The notes below the pieces were generated by a model. That model saw only the letters and a program-made list of their open reading frames with translations. It had not been told where the DNA came from and searched no databases. A DNA stretch of 64,000 nt. It comes from Nocardia sp. NBC_00403. GTDB taxonomy: Bacteria > Actinomycetota > Actinomycetes > Mycobacteriales > Mycobacteriaceae. The stretch is from the NCBI RefSeq assembly GCF_036046055.1, contig NZ_CP107939.1:1426001-1490000 (forward strand), in the 5' to 3' direction. How positions within the stretch are numbered: the first letter of the stretch is position 1; each line of letters begins with the position of its first letter. Positions 26,642 to 37,096 of this stretch are shown in pieces. The position numbers and the translations under genes were made by a program.

Positions 26642-27235
26642 ATGGCAGTCCGTGCCGCGTCCGACACCGTTACCGCAGGTGGAGGGACTAAAATTGCGAT
26701 TCGCGACGCTGCGGTGCGGCTGTTCGGAGCCAAAGGATTCGAGCAGACGAGCCTGCGCGAGGTCGCAGATGCGGTAGGAATCACAAAGGCATCCCTCTAC
26801 TATCACTACGCTTCGAAGCTCGATTTGCTCCTCGCGATCGTCGATCCGATCGTCGATCACATGCGCGCGGTCGTCGAAGACATCGACGCGGTGCCACACA
26901 ATGCGGAGGGCGTGCGCGCCGTGCTGCGCACCTATCTGCGCGGCATGATTCGCAACCGCGACGCCGGGGCGCTGTGCGTGCGCGACACCGTGGCGATCAT
27001 CAACGCCATGGCCGACCGGTACCCCGACATGATGGATTCGAATCAACGCCTGCGCTCCTGGCTGGCCGGGCCGGACGCGGACGACGAGGCGATGCTGCGC
27101 GCCTGCGCGGCATTGGAAGTGCTCGGGGTGGCCTTGCTATCCAAGGAGTTCGTGCCGGGCGCCGCCGACTCCCTGCTGGAATCGACACTGCTGGACGCGG
27201 CCACCTGTGTATTGACCGCTTGCGGTACCGCGTAG
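26642..27235 (+). CDS. TetR family transcriptional regulator
   Basis: A 197-residue TetR regulator. The N-terminal helix-turn-helix reads KIAIRDAAVRLFGAKGFEQT, SLREVADAVGITKASLYYHY and ASKLDLLLAIVD, which is canonical. The C-terminal ligand domain is helical and unrecognised. It faces the mmpL gene across overlapping palindromes and is the likely repressor of that transporter and of itself. An Rrf2-like gene follows 40 bases downstream. Confidence 0.9.
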   Translation: MAVRAASDTVTAGGGTKIAIRDAAVRLFGAKGFEQTSLREVADAVGITKASLYYHYASKLDLLLAIVDPIVDHMRAVVEDIDAVPHNAEGVRAVLRTYLRGMIRNRDAGALCVRDTVAIINAMADRYPDMMDSNQRLRSWLAGPDADDEAMLRACAALEVLGVALLSKEFVPGAADSLLESTLLDAATCVLTACGTA

Positions 27236-27274
27236 ATTCGACCAGGTCATCGGAGAGTTCAGGGAGTTGGTGCT

Positions 27275-27811
27275 GTGCACATCACCGCGAAGGTCGATTA
27301 CGCGGTGCGGACCTTGCTCGAGATCGCCCGCGCACCGCGGGTGAGCCAGGCCCAGCCGGCGGCCGTCCCGGCTCTCGATGCGACCCCGCTCGCGCAGGCA
27401 GGCCCGGTGGTCACGGCCGCCGCTGTGGTCAAGGCCGATGTCATCGCTACCGCGCAGCGCATTCCACCGAAGGTGCTGGAAACCGTCCTCGCCGAGCTGC
27501 GCAGGGCCGATCTGGTGATCAGCAGGCGCGGCCCCGACGGCGGCTACTGGCTGGCCCGCCCGGCCGCCGAGATCTCTATCGCCGACGTGATCAGGGCCAT
27601 CGAGGGACCGCTCGCATCGGTGCGCGGCGAGCGCCCGGAAGATGTGAACTATCCGGGCGCGGCCGAGCCGTTGCAACGGGTGTGGATCGCGCTGCGGGTG
27701 AATATTCGCGCGGTGCTGGAAAACGTCTCCATCGAGGACATCGCGCAGGACGAGCTGCCCGGATTCGTCGAGGCACTGACCGGGGACCCCGGCGCGTGGG
27801 CGCGCAGGTAA
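27275..27811 (+). CDS. Rrf2 family regulator, cysteine-free, with long insert near the winged helix
   Basis: A 178-residue Rrf2-type regulator from GTG 27275. Its start MHITAKVDYAVRTLLEIARA, the recognition region IPPKVLETVLAELRRADLVI, the wing RRGPDGGYWLARPAAEIS and the tail VRGERPEDVNYPGAAEPLQR are typical of the actinobacterial branch. It contains no Cys at all, so it cannot bind the Fe-S cluster of IscR/NsrR. About 30 extra residues rich in Ala, Pro, Gln and Val (AQPAAVPALDATPLAQAG onward) sit between helix 1 and the recognition helix. It is followed 80 bases later by an ABC exporter operon that it may control. Confidence 0.82.
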   Translation: MHITAKVDYAVRTLLEIARAPRVSQAQPAAVPALDATPLAQAGPVVTAAAVVKADVIATAQRIPPKVLETVLAELRRADLVISRRGPDGGYWLARPAAEISIADVIRAIEGPLASVRGERPEDVNYPGAAEPLQRVWIALRVNIRAVLENVSIEDIAQDELPGFVEALTGDPGAWARR

Positions 27812-27892
27812 AGCGCACGGAGGCGGTACATTCCCGCCGGTCGATAATCACTGCGACCTGCCTCCCCGTTTGCAGGTAGCCTGCCAAGCATC

Positions 27893-29626
27893 ATGTTGAT
27901 CAGATTGCTGCGTACATTTCTATCTCCCTACCGGGCGCAATTGACGGGGGTCGTTGTCCTGCAACTGATCTCCGTCATCGCGATGTTGTACCTGCCCAGT
28001 CTGAACGCCGATCTGATCGACAACGGTGTCACCAAAGGTGATATCGGCTACATCTGGACCACCGGGCTATGGATGCTCGCGGTGAGCTGTGTGCAGATTG
28101 TCGCGTCCGCGTTTTCGGTCTATCTCGGCGCGCAGGCCGCGATGGCCGCGGGGCGGGATCTGCGTGGCGCCGTGCTGCACCGGGTCGGCACTTTCTCCGC
28201 CCGCGAGGTCGGGATGTTCGGTGCGCCGTCGCTGATCACCCGCACCACCAACGATGTGCAGCAGGTTCAGCTGCTCATCGTGATGTCCGCGACCATCCTG
28301 GTGATGGCGCCGATCATGTGTGTGGGCGGCGTGGTGATGGCGCTGCGCGAGGACCTCGGCCTGTCCTGGCTACTGCTCATCGCGGTGCCCGCACTCGCCA
28401 TCTCGATGGGCTTCATCGTCGCGCGGATGGTGCCGGGCTTCCGCGCCATGCAGACCAAGATCGACGAGGTGAACCGGGTACTGCGCGAGCAGATCACCGG
28501 TATCCGCGTGGTGCGCGCGTTCGTCAGGGAGCGGCAGGAGACCTGGCGCTTCGGCGTCGCAAACACCGAGCTGACCGACACCGCGCTGCATGTCGGCAGG
28601 CTGGCGGCGCTGATGTTCCCGCTGGTGATGCTGATCAGCAATGTCACCGCCGTAGCGGTGATCTGGTTCGGCGGCCACGCGATCGACGCGGGGACCATGC
28701 AGATCGGTTCGCTCACCGCGATGCTGTCCTACATCATGCAGATCCTGATGGCCGTCATGATGGCCTCGTTCCTCGCCATGATGGCGCCGCGCGCCGCGGT
28801 CTCGGCCGACCGGATCGGTGCGGTGCTGGAGACCGAATCCTCGGTATTGCCGCCGCGACTGCCGCAGCAGTTCAAGGGCGACCCCGGATCGATCGACATC
28901 GCGTTCGCCGAGTTCGCCTTTCCCGGCGCCGAGAAGCCGGTGCTGCGCGCCATCAAATTCACGGTGGCACCCGGCACAACCACCGCGATCGTCGGATCCA
29001 CCGGTGCGGGCAAGACGACCCTGCTCAATCTGATTCCCCGGCTGATCGACGTGACCGACGGCGCGGTCTACGTCGGTGCGACCGATGTCCGTCACATCGA
29101 CCTCGAACTGCTGCGTCAGCAGATCGGCCTGGTACCGCAGAAGGCGTACCTGTTCTCCGGGACGATCGCCAGCAATCTCCGTTACGGCAATCCGGACGCC
29201 ACCGACGAGGACCTGTGGCGCGCCCTGGAAATCGCGCAGGCCGACGACTTCGTGCGGGATATGCCCTTGGGGCTGGAGGCGCCGGTCGCCCAGGGCGGCA
29301 CCACCGTCTCGGGTGGTCAACGGCAGCGTCTTGCCATCGCCAGAGCGCTGGTGAAAAAGCCGCGGATCTACCTGTTCGACGATTCGTTCTCCGCGCTGGA
29401 CGTCGCCACCGATGCCAGGCTGCGCGAAGCGCTCCGGCCGGAGACCAGGGACGCATCGGTAATCATTGTGGCGCAACGGATTTCCACGATCCGCGACGCC
29501 GACCAGATCGTAGTGCTCGAGGACGGTGCAATGGCCGGGATCGGCACCCACGAACAGTTGATGCGTGACTGTCCGGAATATCAGGAAATCGTCGCGTCGC
29601 AGCTCAGCGCGGAGGAGGTGCGATGA
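27893..29626 (+). CDS. ABC exporter half-transporter, degenerate ATPase site
   Basis: A 577-residue exporter subunit with a six-helix domain, then Walker A GSTGAGKT, signature VSGGQRQR, Walker B IYLFDDSFSALD and AQRIST at the H-loop. Both catalytic residues are non-canonical (Asp for the Walker B Glu, Gln for the H-loop His), so this is the degenerate half of a heterodimer. It starts at ATG 27893 and overlaps its partner by four bases. It resembles the paired multidrug exporters of actinobacteria. The substrate is unknown. Confidence 0.88.
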   Translation: MLIRLLRTFLSPYRAQLTGVVVLQLISVIAMLYLPSLNADLIDNGVTKGDIGYIWTTGLWMLAVSCVQIVASAFSVYLGAQAAMAAGRDLRGAVLHRVGTFSAREVGMFGAPSLITRTTNDVQQVQLLIVMSATILVMAPIMCVGGVVMALREDLGLSWLLLIAVPALAISMGFIVARMVPGFRAMQTKIDEVNRVLREQITGIRVVRAFVRERQETWRFGVANTELTDTALHVGRLAALMFPLVMLISNVTAVAVIWFGGHAIDAGTMQIGSLTAMLSYIMQILMAVMMASFLAMMAPRAAVSADRIGAVLETESSVLPPRLPQQFKGDPGSIDIAFAEFAFPGAEKPVLRAIKFTVAPGTTTAIVGSTGAGKTTLLNLIPRLIDVTDGAVYVGATDVRHIDLELLRQQIGLVPQKAYLFSGTIASNLRYGNPDATDEDLWRALEIAQADDFVRDMPLGLEAPVAQGGTTVSGGQRQRLAIARALVKKPRIYLFDDSFSALDVATDARLREALRPETRDASVIIVAQRISTIRDADQIVVLEDGAMAGIGTHEQLMRDCPEYQEIVASQLSAEEVR

Positions 29627-31536
29627 GGCCAGGAATGCCGAATCCCGGTGCGCCGGATGCCAAGGCGAAGTCCTTCAAGCCGTCGTTGCAACGGCTGCTC
29701 GCCCGGCTTGCCCCGGAACGGGTGTACGTCGTGGTGATCGTGCTACTCGTCATCACCGCGGTGGTGCTCAATACGCTCGGTCCGTACATCATGGGCAAGG
29801 CGACCAACCTGGTCTTCGACGGTGTGGTCGGCAAGCAGCTGCCCGAGGGCATCAGCAAGGACCAGGCGGTCGAGTCGCTGCGGGCCAAGGGGGACAACAC
29901 CTTTGCCGACATGCTCGGCGCGATGGACGTCACCCCCGGTGTCGGCGTCGACTTCGACGCCGTCGGCAAGGTGCTGGTCCTGGTGCTGCTGCTCTACATC
30001 GGCGCGGCGGTGTTCGGCTGGTTGCAGGGCTTCCTGCTCAACATCGTCATCAACCGCACGGTGAAGCGGCTGCGCAGCGATGTCGAGGACAAGCTGCATC
30101 GACTTCCCTTGAGCTACTTCGATTCCGCGCCGCGCGGCGATGTGCTCAGCCGGGTCACCAATGACGTCGACAATGTCTCGACGAGCCTGCAACAGACCAT
30201 GAGTCAGCTGCTGACCTCGGTGTTCTCGGTGCTCGGCATCCTGATCATGATGTTCTGGATCTCGCCGCTGCTCGCGGTGATCGCGTTGCTCACCGTCCCG
30301 GCGGCCATCGTCGTCACCGCGCAGATCGCCAAACGATCCAAGCCGCACTTCGTGAACCAGTGGAAGTACACCGGCATGGTGAACGCCCAGGTCGAGGAGG
30401 CCTTCACCGGCCACGAGATCGTCACGGCGTTCGGTCGCGGCCGCGAGGTCGGCGCCGAGTTCGACAAGCGCAACGACGACCTCTTCGACGCGAGCTTCAA
30501 GGCGCAGTTCATCTCCGGACTGATCATGCCTGCCATCATGTTTCTCGGAAACGTGAACTTCGTGCTGGTGGCGCTGGTCGGCGGTCTTCGAGTGGCGACG
30601 GGCAACATCTCCCTCGGTGAGGTGCAGGCGTTCATCCAGTACTCCCGGCAGTTCAGCCAGCCGCTGACCCAGATCGGCGCGATGGCCAACCTGTTGCAGT
30701 CCGGCGTGGCCTCGGCCGAACGGATCTTCGAGATCCTCGACGCCGAAGAGCAATCGCCGGACCCGGTGATGGACAACGCCCGTCCGGTCGATCGCGGCCG
30801 AGTGGAATTCGAGGCCGTCTCGTTCCGCTACGAACCGGAGACCCCGATCATCGAACGGCTGTCGCTGGCCGCCGAGCCGGGACATGTGGTTGCCATCGTC
30901 GGCCCGACCGGCGCAGGCAAGACCACGCTGGTGAACTTATTGATGCGGTTCTACGAACTGGACGCCGGCACCATCACGATCGACGACGTCGACATCACCG
31001 AGATCACCCGCGACCACCTGCGTGCCCGCATCGGTATGGTGCTGCAGGACACCTGGCTGTTCAAGGGCACCATTCGGGAGAACATCGCCTACGGCAATCC
31101 GAATGCGAGCGAGGAGGATATTCTCGCCGCCGCCCGCGCCGCCTACGTCGACCGCTTCGTGCACGCGCTGCCGCACGGCTACGACACGGTGATCGACGAG
31201 GAGGGTTCGGGGGTGAGTGCGGGCGAGAAGCAGCTCATCACCATTGCTCGCGCCTTCCTGGCGAAGCCGTCCATCCTGGTGCTCGACGAGGCGACCAGCT
31301 CGGTGGACACCCGCACCGAGTCGCTCGTGCAGCACGCAACCGCCGCGCTGCGCCGCGACCGCACCAGCTTCGTCATCGCGCACCGCTTGTCCACCATTCG
31401 CGATGCCGACCTGATCGTCGTCATGGAGGCGGGCCGCATCGTCGAACACGGCACCCATGAGCGTCTACTCGAAGAGCGCGGCGCCTACTACCGCCTCTAC
31501 AACGCCCAGTTCGCAGCGGCCGCCGCCGATGCGTGA
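29623..31536 (+). CDS. ABC exporter half-transporter, catalytic partner
   Basis: A 637-residue partner subunit. The ATPase domain is complete: Walker A GPTGAGKT, signature VSAGEKQ, Walker B ILVLDEATSSVD with the catalytic Glu, and AHRLST. The first outer loop (about residues 68-118, from VVGKQLPEG to VDFDAVGKV) is long, as seen in other actinobacterial members of this pair. It is translationally coupled to the previous subunit (ATGA overlap). Tgt follows on the same strand after a 120-base gap. Confidence 0.9.
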   Translation: MRPGMPNPGAPDAKAKSFKPSLQRLLARLAPERVYVVVIVLLVITAVVLNTLGPYIMGKATNLVFDGVVGKQLPEGISKDQAVESLRAKGDNTFADMLGAMDVTPGVGVDFDAVGKVLVLVLLLYIGAAVFGWLQGFLLNIVINRTVKRLRSDVEDKLHRLPLSYFDSAPRGDVLSRVTNDVDNVSTSLQQTMSQLLTSVFSVLGILIMMFWISPLLAVIALLTVPAAIVVTAQIAKRSKPHFVNQWKYTGMVNAQVEEAFTGHEIVTAFGRGREVGAEFDKRNDDLFDASFKAQFISGLIMPAIMFLGNVNFVLVALVGGLRVATGNISLGEVQAFIQYSRQFSQPLTQIGAMANLLQSGVASAERIFEILDAEEQSPDPVMDNARPVDRGRVEFEAVSFRYEPETPIIERLSLAAEPGHVVAIVGPTGAGKTTLVNLLMRFYELDAGTITIDDVDITEITRDHLRARIGMVLQDTWLFKGTIRENIAYGNPNASEEDILAAARAAYVDRFVHALPHGYDTVIDEEGSGVSAGEKQLITIARAFLAKPSILVLDEATSSVDTRTESLVQHATAALRRDRTSFVIAHRLSTIRDADLIVVMEAGRIVEHGTHERLLEERGAYYRLYNAQFAAAAADA

Positions 31537-31645
31537 CCGCCGCTGCGGGTCATGTGCCGGACGTGGGGTGCCTCGCCGGTAGTCCTCGCGGACCGGCGGT
31601 TATCGTCCGGCCGACGTGCGGCGACGGTCACTCGACGCCGCCTGA

Positions 31646-32905
<1,260 letters not shown>

Positions 32906-32950
32906 GCCCCGTCGCCGACCGGCGTCGACGCTGGGGCGACGGGGCGCGAA

Positions 32951-33733
32951 TCAGACGTGCAGCGGGTCGGATTCCCGTGGCGCATAGCTCGGTTCGTGCT
33001 TCTTGAGCACCGCGATCGCCCGATAGGTGATCGGCATGACGAGCACCTCGCACAGCGTCTTCCACACGAATCCGACAATGACGTAATTCACGAACTGGCG
33101 CCAGCTGTCGATGCCGATCGCAGTGGCCGCGATCGAGCAGAAGATCAAGGTGTCGGCCAGCTCGCCGACGATGGTGGAGCCGATCAGCCTGGCCCACAGG
33201 TGCTTCTCCCTGGTGCGTTCCTTGATCAAGACCAGCGTCGCCGAGTTGAGCAGCTGGCCGACGAAATATCCGGCGAGGCCAGCGGCCACCAGCTGCGGCG
33301 TGGTGCCGATGACGGTGCGGAACGCCTCCTGGTTCTCGTAGAACACCGCGGCGGGCAGCCGGATGGCGATGCTGAAGCACAGAACGGTCAGCAGCAGGGC
33401 GCCGAAACCGTAGTAGATGGCCCGGCGGGTGGCGCGGAAGCCGTACACCTCGCTGAGCACATCGCCGAGGATGTAGGCCAGTGGGAAGAGGAAGAAGGCG
33501 CCGTCGGTGGAGATCGGCAGTATCTCCACGGGCCCGAGCTGCACCGAATGATCGGTGAAGAACTGGACGCCTTTTGTTGCGCAGATGTTGGAAATGATCA
33601 GCGTTGCGGTGAACAACGCCACGATGGGTGCGTAGTAACCCCGCGCGACCTGGGCGAATGCCGCATGGTCGGGCGCGGGGCGCCCAGACTCTTCGTGTTC
33701 TTCGGTTTTGCTCGACTCACTCACGCGCTTCAT
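32951..33733 (-). CDS. yhhQ: Queuosine precursor transporter (YhhQ/VUT family)
   Basis: A 260-residue membrane protein of the VUT/YhhQ family, which imports queuosine precursors. Visible signatures are TLIISNICATKGVQFF, GAFFLFPLAYILGDVLSEVY, GFRATRRAIYYGFG and the GSTIVGELADTLIFC loop, with six or so helices. The start at ATG 33733 includes a charged leader of about 30 residues; a shorter start is possible. It is convergent with tgt with about 45 bases between them. The neighbourhood makes a queuosine role more secure than for an isolated member. Confidence 0.88.
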   Translation of the reverse strand: MKRVSESSKTEEHEESGRPAPDHAAFAQVARGYYAPIVALFTATLIISNICATKGVQFFTDHSVQLGPVEILPISTDGAFFLFPLAYILGDVLSEVYGFRATRRAIYYGFGALLLTVLCFSIAIRLPAAVFYENQEAFRTVIGTTPQLVAAGLAGYFVGQLLNSATLVLIKERTREKHLWARLIGSTIVGELADTLIFCSIAATAIGIDSWRQFVNYVIVGFVWKTLCEVLVMPITYRAIAVLKKHEPSYAPRESDPLHV

Positions 33734-33806
33734 CCAACCAGGTTGTGCACGAGGGGCTGCCGACTTCGGCCGGACTGCGTGCGGCTGTACCCATTAGTCT
33801 GTAGCA

Positions 33807-34361
33807 ATGACGAATCCCGGCGATTCCGACGAGTGGTGGAAGCAATACGGCGGCGAAGGCGTGTCGCCGGAAGCTGGCGCACCGAGCTCGGTACCGCAAT
33901 ATCCGACCGCTGAACCGTCCGGATATCCGTCGGCTCCGCAGTACCCGCAGCAGTCCGCTCCGCAATATCCGCAGCAGTCGGCTCCGCAGTACCCGCAGCA
34001 GCCCGCGCCACAGCTGACACCGCCGCCGCAGCCGCAGTACCCGAGTTACCAGACGCCGCCGCCGGTCGCGCAGCCGTATCCGCAGCCGCCCAACTACGGC
34101 TACCAGCCCTACGGCTATCCCCAGCCGCAAGGCACGAGCGGTCTGGCCATCGGCGCGCTGATCTCGTCCCTGGCCGGGTTCGTCACCTGTGGCATCGGGT
34201 CGATCGTCGGGATCATCCTCGGCGCCATCGCGTTGAATCAGATCAAGCAGTCCGGTCAGGAAGGCCGTGGCATGGCGCTCGCGGGCATCTGGGTCGGTCT
34301 CGGCGCCATCGTGCTGTCGGTGCTGTGGTTCGTTTTCGTGATCATCGCAGGTAGCGCCTGA
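33807..34361 (+). CDS. DUF4190 membrane protein with Pro/Gln/Tyr-rich N-terminal domain
   Basis: A 184-residue protein. The first 110 residues are low complexity, built from repeated PQYPQQSA-type units, then a two-helix DUF4190 domain follows (TSGLAIGALISSLAGFVTCG, then IVGIILGAIALNQIK and a final helix). Such Pro-Gln-Tyr tails are common in actinobacterial septal or envelope proteins, but no function is known. It converges with the RDD protein gene, which has a similar tail, across a shared terminator. The same design in two neighbours on opposite strands suggests related roles. Confidence 0.75.
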   Translation: MTNPGDSDEWWKQYGGEGVSPEAGAPSSVPQYPTAEPSGYPSAPQYPQQSAPQYPQQSAPQYPQQPAPQLTPPPQPQYPSYQTPPPVAQPYPQPPNYGYQPYGYPQPQGTSGLAIGALISSLAGFVTCGIGSIVGIILGAIALNQIKQSGQEGRGMALAGIWVGLGAIVLSVLWFVFVIIAGSA

Positions 34362-34379
34362 ACGTCGAACTCTCCGAAA

Positions 34380-34420
34380 ACGTCAGGGGCGCACCCGCTA
34401 TCGGGGTGCGCCCCTGACGT
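34380..34420. terminator. Bidirectional terminator between DUF4190 and RDD genes
   Basis: ACGTCAGGGGCGCACC (34380-34395) pairs with GGTGCGCCCCTGACGT (34405-34420). It lies 18 bases after the DUF4190 stop and 25 bases after the RDD stop in the other orientation. AAAA precedes the stem, giving a T run on the minus transcript. Confidence 0.85.
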
Positions 34421-34444
34421 ATGTCGTGGTCGTGCGAGGCGGTG

Positions 34445-35191
34445 TCAGCTCTTGACGACCTGGGTGCCGCCGGCGAACTTGTCGTGCCAGCCCTGCTTGT
34501 TCGGGTCCTGCGAGGTGGAGATGATCATGTAGATGATCAGGCCGAGCGAGATCAGGCCACCGACGCACGGGATGATCGACGCCGCGACGTAGATGTTGCG
34601 CTTGAGCGAGGTCTCGGGATCGATCTTCGCCGCACCACCGGGCGCGAGGACCTTGAGTCCGAGCATCTTCTTGCCGAGGGTGGTGCCCTGCGTGGTCTCC
34701 ATGCCGACGAAGTAGCCGAGCAGTGCCAGCGAAACCACCGCGCCGTTGATGAACTGGCCGGTGTTGCTGAAGCCGAAGATCAGCAGAATGATGATGGAGA
34801 CCGGGATTCCGACGATCAGGTGGTCGATGACACGGGCACCGATCCTGGTCCCGATGTCACCGGGCTGTCCGCCGTAACCGCCTTGCTGCCCGCTGTACTG
34901 CGGCTGCTGCGGATAGGGCTGACCGTAGGGGTCCTGGCCGTACTGGGGCTGCTGGCCGTACTGCGGCGGCTGCTGCTGGCCGTACTGGGGCTGCTGGCCG
35001 TACTGCGGCGGCTGCTGCCCGTACTGGGGTGGCTGCTGCTGGCCATAGGGATCCTGGGGCGGCTGCTGCCCGTACTGGGGCTGCTGGCCGTACTGCGGCG
35101 GCTGCTGCCCGTACGGATCCGGCTGGCCGCCTTGCGGATACTGCTGCCCGCCTTGCGGATGCTTATTGGGGTCGTACCCACCGCTTGTCAT
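34445..35191 (-). CDS. RDD family membrane protein with PQYGQQ-repeat N-terminus
   Basis: A 248-residue protein. Residues 1-105 are a disordered tail of PYGQQ and PPQYGQQ repeats; then GTRIGARVIDHLIVGIPVSI opens an RDD domain (Arg and two Asp conserved: IGARVIDHL and GWHDKFAGG) with three helices and TLGKKMLGLKVL between them. RDD proteins are of mixed or unknown function, sometimes ion transport. Together with the DUF4190 protein it makes a pair of low-complexity envelope-type proteins. Confidence 0.82.
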   Translation of the reverse strand: MTSGGYDPNKHPQGGQQYPQGGQPDPYGQQPPQYGQQPQYGQQPPQDPYGQQQPPQYGQQPPQYGQQPQYGQQQPPQYGQQPQYGQDPYGQPYPQQPQYSGQQGGYGGQPGDIGTRIGARVIDHLIVGIPVSIIILLIFGFSNTGQFINGAVVSLALLGYFVGMETTQGTTLGKKMLGLKVLAPGGAAKIDPETSLKRNIYVAASIIPCVGGLISLGLIIYMIISTSQDPNKQGWHDKFAGGTQVVKS

Positions 35192-35228
35192 ATTCAGTCC
35201 TCGTCAGTAGATCGGTCGAGTGCGTACG

Positions 35229-36167
35229 TTACGGACATCGGCTGCGTTGCAACAACCCATTCTCGTCGAGTATCCACGGTTCGTCGGGCAGATTGGCGGG
35301 TGTGAAACCGGCGAGGACCTCGACCGGCGACAACGGCGGATATCCGAGCGAACAGGCCAGCGCCGCGGCGACCTGCTCGGGCGTGTTGCCCAGTGCGAGT
35401 TGATCGGCGAGTGTCACCGCGCCGTCGCGTTTGGCCAGCCGAATTCCGTCCTCGTTCAACACCAGCGGCACATGCGCGTACTGGGGAACGGGCAGCTCGA
35501 GCAGCGTTGCGAGATACGCCTGCCGCGGTGTGGACGACAGCAGATCGTCGCCGCGTACCACCTGATCCACGCCTTGCGCCGCGTCGTCGACCACGACGGC
35601 GAGGTTGTAGGCGGGCGTGCCGTCGCCGCGGCGCAGCACGACATCGTCCACCTGGCCGCGGTAGCGCCCGTGTAGTTCATCGACGATCTCGAACTCCGTC
35701 ACCGCGGCGCGCAGTCGCAGCGCGGCGGGTCTGCCGTTGGCGTGGTGTTCGGCACGTTCGGCCTTGCTCAGCGCGCGGCAGGTGCCGGGATATGCGCCCA
35801 TCGGCCCGTGCGGTGCGGTCGCGGCCTGCTGTATTTCCCTTCTGGTGCAATAGCATTCGTACACCAGCCCGGCCTCGGTCAGCCGATCGATGGCCGCCTG
35901 GTAGCGGGGCAGCCGCTCGGATTGCCTGATCACCGGTCCGTCCCAATCGAGACCGATCGCGGCCAGATCGGCCAGCTGCCGCGCCTGTGCGCCGGGGCGC
36001 ACCCGATCCAGATCTTCTACGCGCATCAAAAACCGCCTGCCCGATGCGCGGGCGAACAGCCAGGCCAGCAGTGCGGTGCGCAGGTTTCCGAGGTGCAGAT
36101 CGCCCGACGGGCTCGGTGCGTACCGGCCCGCGCCTGTCACTGCATTTGGAAAGCGCACATTTGTCAT
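35229..36167 (-). CDS. gluQ: Glutamyl-Q tRNA(Asp) synthetase
   Basis: A truncated GluRS paralogue of 312 residues that attaches glutamate to the queuosine base of tRNA-Asp. It lacks the anticodon-binding domain, as the family should. Signatures are YAPSPSGDLHLGNLRTALLA (the HIGH-like motif), MRVEDLDRVRPG, the zinc ligands CYC...YPGTC, VVRGDDLLSSTPRQAYL and the KMSKS-like RLAKRDGAVTL. Its presence implies that queuosine is really installed in this organism, supporting the assignment of tgt and the YhhQ-type transporter nearby. Confidence 0.92.
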   Translation of the reverse strand: MTNVRFPNAVTGAGRYAPSPSGDLHLGNLRTALLAWLFARASGRRFLMRVEDLDRVRPGAQARQLADLAAIGLDWDGPVIRQSERLPRYQAAIDRLTEAGLVYECYCTRREIQQAATAPHGPMGAYPGTCRALSKAERAEHHANGRPAALRLRAAVTEFEIVDELHGRYRGQVDDVVLRRGDGTPAYNLAVVVDDAAQGVDQVVRGDDLLSSTPRQAYLATLLELPVPQYAHVPLVLNEDGIRLAKRDGAVTLADQLALGNTPEQVAAALACSLGYPPLSPVEVLAGFTPANLPDEPWILDENGLLQRSRCP

Positions 36168-36181
36168 CGTAGGCGGCGTGG

Positions 36182-36688
36182 TCAGCCCAGTAGCTGTGGC
36201 CTGAGCCGGTCGGCGGGGATCGGCGTTTCGGAATCCAGTTCGACGAGCAGGGCCTGGGCGTGCGCGATCAAGCCCGCCCGGTCGATTCCATAGAGTGCGT
36301 CGGTATCCGCTTCGCCGCTATCGTCCGGTTGATAGGCGCTGAGCCGGGTCACGGCGCGGGCGAGCAGCGTACGCGCGCCCTTGGGATTGCCGCGCTGGAT
36401 GTGCGTAAGACCGACCGCGTATTGCGCGAGACCCTGCCACAGCATCCGCTCGGCGAACGGTCCGTTCTTCCATGCGGCCTCCAATACCTCGTGTGCGTTG
36501 AATGCCAGGCCTTCATCCAGCAGTTGCTGAGCGTACGAAAGAGTTTGCTGAGGAGGCAGATTCAGGTCATCCGGAATTCGCGGTATACCGGGGCTGCCAG
36601 GGGGTAGCGGGCGCCCGAACCTGTCGCGTGGGCGAGGATTGCGGGCACGACCTGCCTCGTCGCGGGGACGTTCGACCATGCCCTCCAT
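36182..36688 (-). CDS. DUF309 domain protein
   Basis: A 168-residue protein with the DUF309 core: AQQLLDEGLAFNAHEVLEAAWK, MLWQGLAQYAVGLTHIQRGN, PKGARTLLARAVTRL. The N-terminal 45 residues are basic and Pro-rich. The motif FNAHEVLE with a conserved His-Glu is diagnostic; no function is known. It starts at ATG 36688 or 36679. It lies just upstream of gluQ with 14 bases between, so the two are probably one operon. Confidence 0.82.
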   Translation of the reverse strand: MEGMVERPRDEAGRARNPRPRDRFGRPLPPGSPGIPRIPDDLNLPPQQTLSYAQQLLDEGLAFNAHEVLEAAWKNGPFAERMLWQGLAQYAVGLTHIQRGNPKGARTLLARAVTRLSAYQPDDSGEADTDALYGIDRAGLIAHAQALLVELDSETPIPADRLRPQLLG

Positions 36689-36955
36689 GATCCACGGCCT
36701 GTTGCGAAGCTGTCGAGGGAAGGGCGCCCTTGGTGATTAATTGACGGATCACGGAGTAATCACATCGGTGCAAAAGTTAGCGGTGTACGTGTTGTCCGAA
36801 TGAATGTCACCGACCGGCAATGTCTCCGCAACATTTCATCTTCGCAAGATTGGCAAATGCGATGATTGAACCGGCAAGAGATCGGCAAATTATCGATGAA
36901 CCTGCTAGTCTTTAGCCCGCGGGGGCAACCCCGGGGGTGTATTTCACCTCGAGCG

Positions 36956-36976
36956 CAGTGCGATCATGACGCACTG
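36956..36976. promoter_or_regulatory. Inverted repeat upstream of the DUF397 gene
   Basis: CAGTGCG-ATCATGA-CGCACTG is a perfect seven-base inverted repeat about 120 bases before the DUF397 start. It lies inside the 408-base gap 36689-37096, which has no other gene but also an imperfect GC hairpin around 36916-36940. Operator function is a guess from symmetry and position. Confidence 0.4.
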
Positions 36977-37096
36977 TGAAAGCGGCGCGCTACCACTAGG
37001 CGCACCACGGGATTCGGCGTTCCTGCCGAGTGCCGGTGCTAGTTAGAGCGATGTCATAAGAATTCTCGTTCTCGACGCAGCAAAGGAGCTAGTGCC

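Noticed and set aside
28370..29551. A 393-residue minus-strand frame
   Set aside because: Antisense shadow of the ABC exporter gene, which has complete motifs on the plus strand.
34850..35180. DNA tandem repeat or second coding frame in the RDD gene
   Set aside because: The repetition comes from PYGQQ-type codons of the low-complexity tail; the Ser/Arg-rich alternative frame has no start signals.
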